The notes below the pieces were generated by a model, which was given only the letters and a program-made list of their open reading frames with translations, made no database searches and was not told the DNA's origin. Made by a program: the position numbers and the translations under genes. Below, piece by piece: positions 7,357 to 16,188 of a DNA stretch of 61,783 nucleotides (the stretch's first letter is position 1; every line of letters starts with the position of its first letter). The stretch is taken from NCBI GenBank assembly GCA_017531305.1, contig JAFXLG010000028.1:1-61783 (forward strand), written 5' to 3'. Source of the stretch: Alistipes sp. GTDB taxonomy: Bacteria > Bacteroidota > Bacteroidia > Bacteroidales > Rikenellaceae.

Positions 7357-10266
7357 ATGAAGAGGTTTGCATATTATATAGCTTGTTGTTCGCTTGTGGC
7401 TTTGTTCTCGTGTACACACGATGATGTAGATGGGAGCTTGGTATCGGCTGGCGATGGCAAAATCACTATACAATCTACGCTCGATGATATGATCATTACG
7501 CGAGCAGCCGATAACAAGCCAGAGCGTACGATCACTCATATAGATGTCTTTGCAGTCGATAAGAATGGTGCTATTGTCTATTACGAGCGTGATAAAACAG
7601 GTAACAATAGTGATAATGACCAAGGCAAGGGTAAATTGACTTTGGGTGTTGCACGCCAAGCTAAGAAAGCCGATGGCTCTTTCTATTTCGCTCAGGGCGA
7701 GGAGTATAGCTTCGTTCTCGTAGCTAATGCTGTTGCTGATGAAGACGCGATGCAGGCGATTACGTCTTTGGATGAGTTGGAGCTTGCGGTGCAGGATGAT
7801 TCGTTCGAGACTAATTTTGGTGAAGCGGAGGGCAGCTCAAGTGTCGATCCTTCTATGTCTCGCCAGACGTTGTTGCACCTTACTGGTACGAAGCAGGGTA
7901 CGAATGAGGATCATCCGATCCCAGAGGTCTTCTTGATGGATGCCGTGGCTACCGATTCTAAGGGTAATACCAAGTGGGTGGTAAACTCTACCTCTGATAA
8001 AGGCAATCTGGATCTGAGTGCCGAGTTCAAGCGTGCAGCGTCAAAGATTATCGTGAATATCACTCAGGGCGAAGATGTGGAGTTCCACACCGAGCTTGAC
8101 AAAGAGAACACGCAGTATGATTTCTATAAGTTGCCTGCCAGCACATTCGTGTTGCCTAATCAGAGTAAGTTGGTCGGTCTTCAGCTTATCAATACTGCTC
8201 CTATGGGTCCTAACGATGAGACCTTTATTTGGGCGGCTGATGGGGCTGCCGCGAACAATATCCAAGTCATTGGCTACGCCTATTCACACTCGTGGAGCGA
8301 TGTCGATTTGGCAAACGAGACCAGCCTTATCCTCAATATCCCTATGATGTGGAATAAGGATAATGATGCCAACCATACAAAGGAGGCAGCTGCTCCCAGA
8401 TCATGGTATAAGGTGCCGTTGAGCCAGGGAAAGAAGTTTGAGCGCAATAAGTGCTACATCGTGAATGTTAAGATCAATGCTGTGGGTGCTCAGTCACGAT
8501 CTACCGCCATCAAGTTGGAAGATATCGAGTATGTTACACTCGATTGGGTTGATGTGCCTATCAGTGTAGGTAATTCTGAAGAGAGACCTAAGTATTTGAT
8601 CCTCAATACCGATTTGGTGGAGATGTATAATGTCAATTTCGACAATACATCACTCTCGTTCTCTTCTTCTTCGGCTATCACCAGCGTTAAGTTGAAGGAT
8701 ATTTATACTCAGAATGCCAATGGCACATTCACCGTTGCTGCCGACTCACATAGTGCTTATTATATCAATAAGTTTGGTATTCCTACCGACCTCTCTGCGA
8801 CAGTGCGTAATACTATCTCGGCTACTCCTGAGTGGGATGTATTGAATGGTAATATCTCGATCCTTTCTCCTATTCTCAAAACTACTCCAGAGGAGAGAAA
8901 GCTTGCCATGGCAGCTTTGGGCGAACAGCCCGAAGAGCCTACTGAGGTTGCTGCTCCATCGGGTATGCCAGAACCTAAGCTTCCATCTTCTACCAGTAGT
9001 TCTTCTACGAAAGAAGAGAATGTCAATTTCAATGGCTACAACATTACACTGGATGTAAAAACTACTACTACAACTTCATATAGTTATGAAGGAGTGGGAG
9101 AGAATATTAAGTTCTATAAAACTACAACTGTAAATAAAACATATCAAGGTTGGGGTGGTGGTACTAACAATGTCGATGGATATCCTCAAACAACAACCGA
9201 GGAATATGTTGACGAAGATCTTAAGAACACGTATGTAACTGTATATAACGCTTGGGTTGCTGACAATGCGGAGAATGTTCTTAAGTATCAGCAATATCTT
9301 GAGGCGAAGGCTAAATATGATGCATACAACACTGCAAAGACTGCTATCGAAAACTCGGGTAATGCCACGGAGTCTCATTACAACACCATCCGTTATTTGG
9401 AGTTCGAGGTTACCAATGCCGATGGTCTGACAGCAACCTTCCGCGTAATGCAGTATCCTGTGATTTATATTACTAATCAGCAGGGTTGGTATTCATATCG
9501 TGACGACTTCAATTCTCACTATCAGTATAAGGGCGACAGATATGTAAGTATTGCATTAAGTACCAATAATAATGGTACTTGGAATGGAGGATACTCGTAT
9601 AGTAGATCTGCTGGTAGCCGTGATTACTTTTGGCATTCAAAGGTTGTGTCAAGTTATGATGAAAATACAGGAAAGTCAACAACTTCATTCTACTCGTGGA
9701 GTCAGAATTCAACAGCCTCAACAGCTTCTGTTGGTAATGATGCTACTTGTGAAACTGATGCCAATGCCCGAATGTATCATGTTCGAGTGACAGCGACATC
9801 CAAAGATTATACTATTGGTCGTCCACGATTAGATAGCAATGGTTTTACATTGGGAGATGCAGCTAATTCAAAACTTGTTTCACCTTCATTTATGATTGCA
9901 TCGCGATTAGGTGCTATATATTCAAGTTATGGTGGACTTTCTTATGTTGAAGATGGTGAAGATAATGATAATGATGGGGTTGCAGATCGTCTTGAGATAT
10001 TTAGAGAGCACTGTAAGCAATATGTAGAGGTGTATAAGGATGCAAATGGAAACCCTGTGAAATTTGATGATTGGCGTTTGCCTACTGAAAAAGAAATTGA
10101 GATTATCATTAGCTTGCAGGGTACTGAAGATCAGGATGCTCCAGCAATTGATTACTTGTTGAATGGATATTACTATATGAGTGCAAGTGGTCCTGTCTAT
10201 AACAGTAAGGGAGATAATGATAATACAAATACTTCTGCTATCCGTTGTGTGCGTGATGCCTATTAG
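7357..10266 (+). CDS. Large fimbrial tip or accessory lipoprotein with FISUMP-like C-terminus
   Basis: A 969-residue lipoprotein (lipobox Cys19, ALFSC; TRA site at Arg49). The first ~400 residues look like fimbrillin modules ending in a VTLDWVDVPI strand. After a Thr/Ser-rich linker with paired repeats of Thr, the C-terminal ~300 residues differ: a Ca-site-like DNDNDGVADR, then DDWRLPTEKEIE and a final AIRCVRD, the pattern of FISUMP/DUF1566-like domains. This suggests an adhesin head on a fimbrial base. The C-terminal coding part is clearly more AT-rich than the N-terminal part (samples of 60 bases: 40, 40, 35 and 38% GC against 45-47%), hinting at domain exchange. Ends with tandem TAG TAG. 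Confidence 0.72.
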   Translation: MKRFAYYIACCSLVALFSCTHDDVDGSLVSAGDGKITIQSTLDDMIITRAADNKPERTITHIDVFAVDKNGAIVYYERDKTGNNSDNDQGKGKLTLGVARQAKKADGSFYFAQGEEYSFVLVANAVADEDAMQAITSLDELELAVQDDSFETNFGEAEGSSSVDPSMSRQTLLHLTGTKQGTNEDHPIPEVFLMDAVATDSKGNTKWVVNSTSDKGNLDLSAEFKRAASKIIVNITQGEDVEFHTELDKENTQYDFYKLPASTFVLPNQSKLVGLQLINTAPMGPNDETFIWAADGAAANNIQVIGYAYSHSWSDVDLANETSLILNIPMMWNKDNDANHTKEAAAPRSWYKVPLSQGKKFERNKCYIVNVKINAVGAQSRSTAIKLEDIEYVTLDWVDVPISVGNSEERPKYLILNTDLVEMYNVNFDNTSLSFSSSSAITSVKLKDIYTQNANGTFTVAADSHSAYYINKFGIPTDLSATVRNTISATPEWDVLNGNISILSPILKTTPEERKLAMAALGEQPEEPTEVAAPSGMPEPKLPSSTSSSSTKEENVNFNGYNITLDVKTTTTTSYSYEGVGENIKFYKTTTVNKTYQGWGGGTNNVDGYPQTTTEEYVDEDLKNTYVTVYNAWVADNAENVLKYQQYLEAKAKYDAYNTAKTAIENSGNATESHYNTIRYLEFEVTNADGLTATFRVMQYPVIYITNQQGWYSYRDDFNSHYQYKGDRYVSIALSTNNNGTWNGGYSYSRSAGSRDYFWHSKVVSSYDENTGKSTTSFYSWSQNSTASTASVGNDATCETDANARMYHVRVTATSKDYTIGRPRLDSNGFTLGDAANSKLVSPSFMIASRLGAIYSSYGGLSYVEDGEDNDNDGVADRLEIFREHCKQYVEVYKDANGNPVKFDDWRLPTEKEIEIIISLQGTEDQDAPAIDYLLNGYYYMSASGPVYNSKGDNDNTNTSAIRCVRDAY

Positions 10267-10320
10267 TAGAGTAAGAATAGTGAGATGTTTTAAGTAATAA
10301 GAGTAAAACATAAAAGAGAT

Positions 10321-13300
10321 ATGAAAAGAATTTTCATTAACATATTGTCTGTGGCGTTGATGGCGGTGGCTTTGACCGCCTGCCACGTGGATAGTCTGGA
10401 TAACCCGATCGTGGAGGAGCAGCAGCAGGCTGATGGCTCACTCGTTAGAGTCAGGATGAATGTCCAGATTCCTGACCCAATCGAGGTGGCTACGCGCGCC
10501 GTAGATCCCGATGGTAACGGCATCCAGAATATGACACTATTCTGCTTCGATGGCGAGGGCTTGTTGATCTCGACTGCCAACGCTATCCTCAGTCCTAATA
10601 CAGATAGTCAGGGTAACATCCTTGAGTCGGGTGGTATCTTCGATGCCGACATCCCCAACACCACACGTGTGATTCACCTCTTGGCAAACCAGAATATGGC
10701 GCAGTTCAAGGAGGATGAGTTCCGCAACCTCTCGGAGGATCAGGTAATCGCCAACTTGGAGGGATCATCGGGCATGATGATCTATTGGGCGAGAGTCGAG
10801 ATCCCTAAAGATGTGGTAGGTAATGCAGGTATCTTGCAGTGGATTACTGTGATGACAAATCCCACAGGTACGGCGTACGGCATATATAACGGCGAGAATT
10901 TCCCTATCGTGATGTTGCGTAATCAGGCAAAGGTGGTGGTCGATGCTGGTGGCACTGCCGATGCTCAGGGTAGAAAATGGGACGGTAGCTATTTCCAGGT
11001 GTCGGGCTTCACCGTGGTGAACACTCAGGCATTTGGTACCGTAGCTCCTTATCATACCGAGTACGGATATCCAACCTACGCCTGCAAGGTGCAAGATGAA
11101 ACTAACAAAACCAACCTCGGCGACAAGGTTGATAATTGGACTTCTGCTCCAGAGTTTGGTTTGACTACAGGCTCCGTAGCAAATTGGCGCGGGACAAACT
11201 ACATCAATGCTCCAAGAAAGTCTGACAAGTTCTCTAATATCACCGATGTTGACACCGCACCGCAGACCTATGTTTTCGAGACCGAGAACTCAAGTGCCGA
11301 CCCTGTGAGCGTGATTATCAAGGGTCGCAACGTGGTGAATGGTGTGGCTCAGGCGGAGAAGTATTATCGTGTGACTCTCACCGACTCGGAGGGTGAGCAG
11401 GTGTTGGTACGCCGTAACCACTGCTACACAGTCAATATCGCGGGTAACTTGCTCTATGGTGTTGATTCGTTTAGCGAGGCGTTGGATGCCCCTGCAACAA
11501 ATAACGTGTGGTTGTCAATCTCAGACGAGATTAAGTCGGTGCAGAATGGCAATTTCCGCCTTACCGTTGAGAAGACAAGTGTAGTAAAGGATGAGACGCA
11601 GTTCAACGCAGAGGGAGAGACTACGCTGACGCTCAATTTCAACGTTGATAAGCTGGGTGATGCGCCTATCTCTACGTCTGATCTGAAGATTTCGTGGGTC
11701 GATAGCAATCAGGATGTATCGCGTACCAATGTTTTTGCTGTTGGCTCAAATGTGTCTTTCTCGGAAGGAACAGGTGTTGGCTTTATCACGTTCCCTTTGT
11801 ATGACTTTAATACTCCAGCAAATAAGGATAAGGATATGCTGGAAGGTACTATCCTTGTGAAGTATGGTCACTTGCAGCGTAAAATCAAGGTCATCATCGT
11901 TCGACAGCAGAAGTTTATCCCAACTTGGGTGACAGGTCAGGTTTATACCGAGGCTGGTACAGGTGGTACCAAGATCGAGGCATCAAATGCTACGTTCGTA
12001 TTTACCATCCCTGAGGATTGCCCTGCCGAGCTCTTCCCGATGAGAGTGCTTATCACCACAAACGATCTTGACGTGCGCTCGGAGACTGGACAGGTGTTGC
12101 CTATTATTCGTAAGGGCGAAGAGGGCTACGGCGAGGTGAGAACTGATGATATCGGCTATAAGTATATCTATGAGGTGACAGAGCCTGGTGAGCAGTTTGT
12201 ATATCTGAGATCAATCCTTAATCAGGATACGGGAGCGTCTATCAATATCACTGTCGAGGCAGAGCATTTCCAGACAGTGACCAAGCCTGTAGTGTTTGCA
12301 GATAATCAGCGTGCTATTACGGTGACAAATGTTTCGTCATTTGTATATGTTCCTGGTACAGACACAAGTGTAACAAATAATGAGTCAAACAAGGTTTATT
12401 ATGTATATCTGCCTCAGAAGCAATATGCACCATGGTCTATCGACTTGCGCATGATCAATCTGAGTGATTATGCAGAAGTATCAGTTAATCAGTATGATGA
12501 GTTCTTGATCTATTCAAAGAACTTGGATGCGTATGCTGATACCGAGATTAGAGGAGTAACGAATCTTTTACCAAACGATCCTTGGCTTAGTAGCTCTGGA
12601 TATTTCCCTTGCCAATTTACTTCGTATGAGGAAGATACATGGGGTACAGGAGGTCGAGTTCATGCATTTATGCCTCGTTACACTTATTGGGAATGGGCGA
12701 ATGCTCAAGCAAGTACAGAGTTGAAAAGCAAGTTCTCGATATATATGAAGACCAATAAGGCAAAGAGTGCCGAGGTTATTCGTATAGCATCGAATCAGTT
12801 GGAGGCTCAGGCTGCGTTTGGAGAACTTGCTTCATATGATGGAGTTAGTTGGACTGACGTATATCCAAATAACGCCGATGAAGCAAAACTTTATAAAAAT
12901 AAGGGCACTGTTAACACCTACCGTTCAATGGTCTTTGAGTTGCGTAATTACCCAGCCTTCCGCTTTGCGGCGCAGGTGAATGGTGTGCCTGAATATGCCT
13001 CAGGCTATAAGGATCTCTCAGACGATGAGGAGGAGAATACACCTGTTCAGATTGCCTACCAGCCAGGCTCAGAGGTGACGGTAGCATTTGATATCACAAG
13101 CTTCATGGAGGAGGAAGATGATGGTAAAGAGGCGGAGGTTGATCCATTTGGCTCTGTATTCTTCGTTTACATTCAGACTCCTGATCTTGAATTGGTAGAA
13201 GGACAAAACAACAAGATTCAGGCAGTTGATGGTACTCCTGGATTGTACCGATATATAGTGGATAATGGTCGTACTGTAGAGTCAAATGGTTGGACTACTC

Positions 13301-13740
13301 CTGCTATTCAATCCAATAAGGCTGGTGAGCGAAAGGAGATCAGATTCCGCACAAAGGATAATGCGATTGTGACCGAGGGCGATATCGTTATTTATACTAA
13401 TCAGGAGCAGATAGGTTACAAGACCAAGACCTTCAATGTTACAAATGCTCCAATCAAAGGTACAATCACTTACGGCGCAGAAAATAGCCCTGTTCCTGCA
13501 GATACCTTCGTGTCGTTCTCTCGTGAGCTGGATGGTAGCCGTATCGGTTCTCTCGTAGTTACATCAAACGGTCAATACCAGTTGCGTTTGCGTAAGGAGT
13601 ACGATTTTACTTGGGCACAGCAGGGTGACTCCGTTAAACTCTATGCGAGAATCAACACAAAGTATTATGTTGCGACATACCCTAACCTTAAGGCTCTGTA
13701 TGATGCTCCTAATATCCAACTCGTGGAAGAGACCGAGTAA
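10321..13740 (+). CDS. Very large fimbrial tip protein, DUF4906-like
   Basis: A 1139-residue lipoprotein (lipobox Cys21, ALTAC; TRA site at Arg59). The N-terminal fimbrillin-like domain carries the strand pattern IQNMTLFCFD, and a VWLSISDEI strand closes it at about residue 400. Several beta-rich domains follow. Size, order and features fit the DUF4906-type proteins that end Bacteroidales fimbrial operons and probably form the distal tip. The region coding for about residues 675-880 is more AT-rich than its flanks. A terminator follows at 13766, ending the operon. Confidence 0.7.
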   Translation: MKRIFINILSVALMAVALTACHVDSLDNPIVEEQQQADGSLVRVRMNVQIPDPIEVATRAVDPDGNGIQNMTLFCFDGEGLLISTANAILSPNTDSQGNILESGGIFDADIPNTTRVIHLLANQNMAQFKEDEFRNLSEDQVIANLEGSSGMMIYWARVEIPKDVVGNAGILQWITVMTNPTGTAYGIYNGENFPIVMLRNQAKVVVDAGGTADAQGRKWDGSYFQVSGFTVVNTQAFGTVAPYHTEYGYPTYACKVQDETNKTNLGDKVDNWTSAPEFGLTTGSVANWRGTNYINAPRKSDKFSNITDVDTAPQTYVFETENSSADPVSVIIKGRNVVNGVAQAEKYYRVTLTDSEGEQVLVRRNHCYTVNIAGNLLYGVDSFSEALDAPATNNVWLSISDEIKSVQNGNFRLTVEKTSVVKDETQFNAEGETTLTLNFNVDKLGDAPISTSDLKISWVDSNQDVSRTNVFAVGSNVSFSEGTGVGFITFPLYDFNTPANKDKDMLEGTILVKYGHLQRKIKVIIVRQQKFIPTWVTGQVYTEAGTGGTKIEASNATFVFTIPEDCPAELFPMRVLITTNDLDVRSETGQVLPIIRKGEEGYGEVRTDDIGYKYIYEVTEPGEQFVYLRSILNQDTGASINITVEAEHFQTVTKPVVFADNQRAITVTNVSSFVYVPGTDTSVTNNESNKVYYVYLPQKQYAPWSIDLRMINLSDYAEVSVNQYDEFLIYSKNLDAYADTEIRGVTNLLPNDPWLSSSGYFPCQFTSYEEDTWGTGGRVHAFMPRYTYWEWANAQASTELKSKFSIYMKTNKAKSAEVIRIASNQLEAQAAFGELASYDGVSWTDVYPNNADEAKLYKNKGTVNTYRSMVFELRNYPAFRFAAQVNGVPEYASGYKDLSDDEEENTPVQIAYQPGSEVTVAFDITSFMEEEDDGKEAEVDPFGSVFFVYIQTPDLELVEGQNNKIQAVDGTPGLYRYIVDNGRTVESNGWTTPAIQSNKAGERKEIRFRTKDNAIVTEGDIVIYTNQEQIGYKTKTFNVTNAPIKGTITYGAENSPVPADTFVSFSRELDGSRIGSLVVTSNGQYQLRLRKEYDFTWAQQGDSVKLYARINTKYYVATYPNLKALYDAPNIQLVEETE

Positions 13741-13765
13741 TTAAGCATTATATAATATATTTCTC

Positions 13766-13805
13766 CGCCCCCATTCTGTGATTTCATCGGATGGGGGTGT
13801 TTTTG
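13766..13805 (+). terminator. Terminator of the fimbrial operon
   Basis: Stem ccgcccccat (13766-13774 core) / atgggggtg (13791-13799) followed by tgtttttg. It lies 26 nt after the last fimbrial stop codon. Confidence 0.82.
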
Positions 13806-13916
13806 TGTTATAATGCGTTTGTCGATATCGTTTTTAGCATTCAGATTGAATCTGATTACAGGTCTGCCTACGACATAGATTTTATATTCCCCAATCGCAG
13901 AATCGAAATAATTGGT

Positions 13917-13924
13917 TATATTTG
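13917..13924 (+). promoter_or_regulatory. Putative -7 element (TAtaTTTG)
   Basis: A perfect TAnnTTTG match 54 bp before the ATG at 13978. It supports that start over an in-frame GTG further upstream, which would lie before the promoter. Confidence 0.55.
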
Positions 13925-13977
13925 TAGTGAAAACGCCTCGGAAGGGGCTTGCCTTTAATGCAAAAAAATTATCGACC

Positions 13978-14481
13978 ATGAACAAGAAATATCGTCAATA
14001 CATAGGTCTTGCCGTTGCGGTACTGACCTATTATGTGATTCACGAGGGCGCGCATTTTGTTGTGGCTTTGGCGCAAGGGGTTTTTAAGCAGATTAATCTG
14101 ATCGGCTTGGGCGTGCAGATTGACGTCTATGCCGAACAAATGAGCCAAACCCAGATGGGCATCTTCTGCCTTGCAGGGGCTGTGGCTACATTGTTGGTCG
14201 GCTGGCTGATGGTGGCATTTGTACGACAGATTTGTCGCATCGAGTCAGAAGTTGTGAGAGCCGCGGCGTGGTATAGCTCGATAACGATGTTGATGCTCGA
14301 TCCCATATATCTGAGCATCTTCTACCGCTGGGTGGGCGGTGGCGACATGAACGGCATAGCTCTGCTCGCGCCCGAAGGGGTGGTCTCGGCAATTGCCGCT
14401 ACGGTGGGTGTTGTGAATGCCCTGCTGATATGGAAAGTGCTTTATCCAGCCTACAAAGAGTCGTTTGCAAAGAGTAAATAA
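13978..14481 (+). CDS. Small multispanning membrane protein with HEGAH motif (M50-like)
   Basis: A 167-residue membrane protein with four or five hydrophobic segments. HEGAH at residues 22-26 lies within the first membrane segment and matches the HExxH zinc motif of M50/site-2-type intramembrane metalloproteases. A third zinc ligand could be Asp108 (MLMLDPIY) or Asp123 (GGGDMNG), but the usual NxxPxxxxDG motif is not evident. It stands alone between terminators and promoter. It may be a small protease or only a structural relative; the substrate is unknown. Start chosen from the promoter position and the charged MNKKYR N-terminus. Confidence 0.65.
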   Translation: MNKKYRQYIGLAVAVLTYYVIHEGAHFVVALAQGVFKQINLIGLGVQIDVYAEQMSQTQMGIFCLAGAVATLLVGWLMVAFVRQICRIESEVVRAAAWYSSITMLMLDPIYLSIFYRWVGGGDMNGIALLAPEGVVSAIAATVGVVNALLIWKVLYPAYKESFAKSK

Positions 14482-14510
14482 CATAAAATTTCGCCCCGCA
14501 ACACGACTGA

Positions 14511-14615
14511 GCCTGCCCCGATGGCAATGGCTTCAAGGCAACCTTCGAGGGCTTCAAGATCAAACACCAGCCCGACCAACGCCGCTTAGAGTGGTTAGAG
14601 AAGAACAAGGAGTAG
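14511..14615 (+). pseudogene. C-terminal remnant of an unrecognised gene
   Basis: After a TGA at 14508-14510 the frame reads ACPDGNGFKATFEGFK and continues with charged residues to LEWLEKNKE and a TAG at 14613-14615. Just upstream a different frame gives TTEPAP, which would join it by a one-base shift. Composition looks protein-like and a good terminator follows at 14673. There is no start codon or upstream gene for it. I read it as the 3' end of a decayed gene; the family is not recognised. Confidence 0.4.
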
Positions 14616-14672
14616 GGTGTAGATAGCTTTGTTACAGGATATACAGCAAGCAAGATATTCGATAAGAGAATT

Positions 14673-14707
14673 TAGGGCATGGACTTATAGTTGGTGCCCT
14701 ATTTTTT
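14673..14707 (+). terminator. Intrinsic terminator after the gene remnant
   Basis: tagggca (14673-14679) pairs with tgcccta (14695-14701), followed by T at 14702-14707. No intact gene ends close to it, which supports the view that a former gene ended just upstream. Confidence 0.75.
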
Positions 14708-14785
14708 GTGGAGTATGAAAAAAGTAGTGGGTTTTCGAGAAAAGTATGGTTACATTTTGTATTTTTGTGAAAATCAAATTTGTTT

Positions 14786-15373
14786 ATGAAGAAAATTTTG
14801 GTGCTTCTGGCAGTTGAGGAGGAGCTGGGAGTAGAGAATGTGAAGGCACTCAGTGAAGTTGCCGATGTGAAGTATATTGGCGTGGGCAAGCTGAATGCCT
14901 ACGAGGCGACTATGGAGGCTTTGTGGGCTAAAGAGTACGATGTGCTGATTAATGTGGGCACTTGCGGATCGCTGCATCACCCCTATGCCACGCTGTTGCG
15001 TCCATCTTTGGTGGCGCAGGGCGATATATATGTCGATTCGATCTTTGCCAGCGCAGCCGAGCATCTGACTTCGGGCGAAGAGGGGGTATCGGTATATTCA
15101 TCGGATAACTTCATCGGCGAGGACTCTTCCGAGGCTACGCGCAGTGTGGTCGGACGTTTCGACTGCATGGAGATGGAGTCGTATGCCATAATCCGTGCCA
15201 AGCGTTTCTATGCCCGCCTAAGTGGTAAGCCTGAGCCAGAACTACACCTGATAAAGATCGTGAGCGATCAAGCCGATGGCACCATCGAGGCGTGGGAGAC
15301 TCGCATCGAGCGTCTGCGTCCGACATTGATGAAGACGACTTTGGAACTGATTGAAAACCTTAATAACCGATAA
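14786..15373 (+). CDS. Nucleosidase of the purine phosphorylase superfamily
   Basis: A 195-residue protein. Features of the MTA/SAH nucleosidase-futalosine hydrolase superfamily are visible: a strand-rich N-terminus ending in NVGTCGSL, the nucleoside-binding MEMES at about residues 131-135, and a catalytic-Asp region VSDQADG near 157-163. It would split N-glycosidic bonds in a purine salvage or menaquinone-related step; which substrate cannot be told by eye. The ATG at 14786 is used; an in-frame TTG six bases upstream is less likely. It is the first gene of a tight operon, with ispE starting one nucleotide after its stop. Confidence 0.75.
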   Translation: MKKILVLLAVEEELGVENVKALSEVADVKYIGVGKLNAYEATMEALWAKEYDVLINVGTCGSLHHPYATLLRPSLVAQGDIYVDSIFASAAEHLTSGEEGVSVYSSDNFIGEDSSEATRSVVGRFDCMEMESYAIIRAKRFYARLSGKPEPELHLIKIVSDQADGTIEAWETRIERLRPTLMKTTLELIENLNNR

Positions 15374-15374
15374 G

Positions 15375-16187
15375 ATGAAACTCAGAGCTAATTGTAAGAT
15401 AAATTTAGGTTTGGATGTGATCCGCAAGCGCGAGGATGGCTATCACGATTTGCAGAGCGTGATGATTCCCGTCAAGGGACTCTTCGATGAGATAGAGATT
15501 GTGCCCATCGAGGGCGATGAGCCTCAGTTTTATGCCAAGGGTATAGCCATAGATTGCGCGGCGGAGGATAACCTCTGTCTCAAGGCGTGGCGTCTGATGC
15601 ACGAGCGTTATGGCGTGGGTGCGGTGCATATCACACTCGACAAATATATCCCCTTTGGGGCTGGTTTGGGTGGTGGTTCTTCGGATGCTACTGCGGTGAT
15701 TATGGCACTGAATGAGATCTTTGAACTTGGCTTGGATGAGCCTACGCTCATCTCGCTGGCTTCGGAGTTGGGTAGCGATACCGCATTTTTTGTGCGCAAT
15801 TCGCCACAGCTGTGTGAGGGCAGGGGCGAGATCATGACTCCTGTGAAGGTCGATCTGGATTATATGTGGCTGGTGTTGATTAAACCCGATGAGAGCGTCT
15901 CGACCCGCGAGGCGTATGCTGGTGTGAAGCCTCAGGAGCCAGAAGTTCCGCTTCTGGAGCGATTGAATCTTCCTATGGAGGAGTGGCAGAATGTGGTGAA
16001 AAATGACTTCGAAGCATCGGTTTTCGAGGCTCATCCCGCCATTGCCAAGGCTAAGGCAGATCTGTTGGAGGCGGGAGCTATCTATGCCGCCATGTCGGGT
16101 AGTGGCTCTGTGGTATATGGAATCTTCTCGGATCGTGGCAGGGCAGAGATGATGCTCAACCAGACTCCTTATCTATATATGCTTTAG
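15375..16187 (+). CDS. ispE: 4-diphosphocytidyl-2-C-methyl-D-erythritol kinase
   Basis: A 270-residue GHMP kinase. It phosphorylates CDP-methylerythritol in the MEP route to isoprenoid precursors, which feed undecaprenyl phosphate and quinones. N-terminal CKINLGLDV and GYHDL are the substrate-side motifs of IspE; the ATP loop PFGAGLGGGSSDA is at residues 93-106; SDTAFF carries the catalytic Asp; MSGSGSVVYG near residue 240 is the third GHMP motif. Length is normal for the family. It starts one nucleotide after the nucleosidase stop and ends one nucleotide before the GH20 gene, so these are translationally coupled. Confidence 0.95.
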   Translation: MKLRANCKINLGLDVIRKREDGYHDLQSVMIPVKGLFDEIEIVPIEGDEPQFYAKGIAIDCAAEDNLCLKAWRLMHERYGVGAVHITLDKYIPFGAGLGGGSSDATAVIMALNEIFELGLDEPTLISLASELGSDTAFFVRNSPQLCEGRGEIMTPVKVDLDYMWLVLIKPDESVSTREAYAGVKPQEPEVPLLERLNLPMEEWQNVVKNDFEASVFEAHPAIAKAKADLLEAGAIYAAMSGSGSVVYGIFSDRGRAEMMLNQTPYLYML

Positions 16188-16188
16188 T

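Noticed and set aside
14482-14785. tRNA or tmRNA in the gap before the nucleosidase
   Set aside because: No cloverleaf or T-arm motif can be formed; the hairpin there is a simple terminator.
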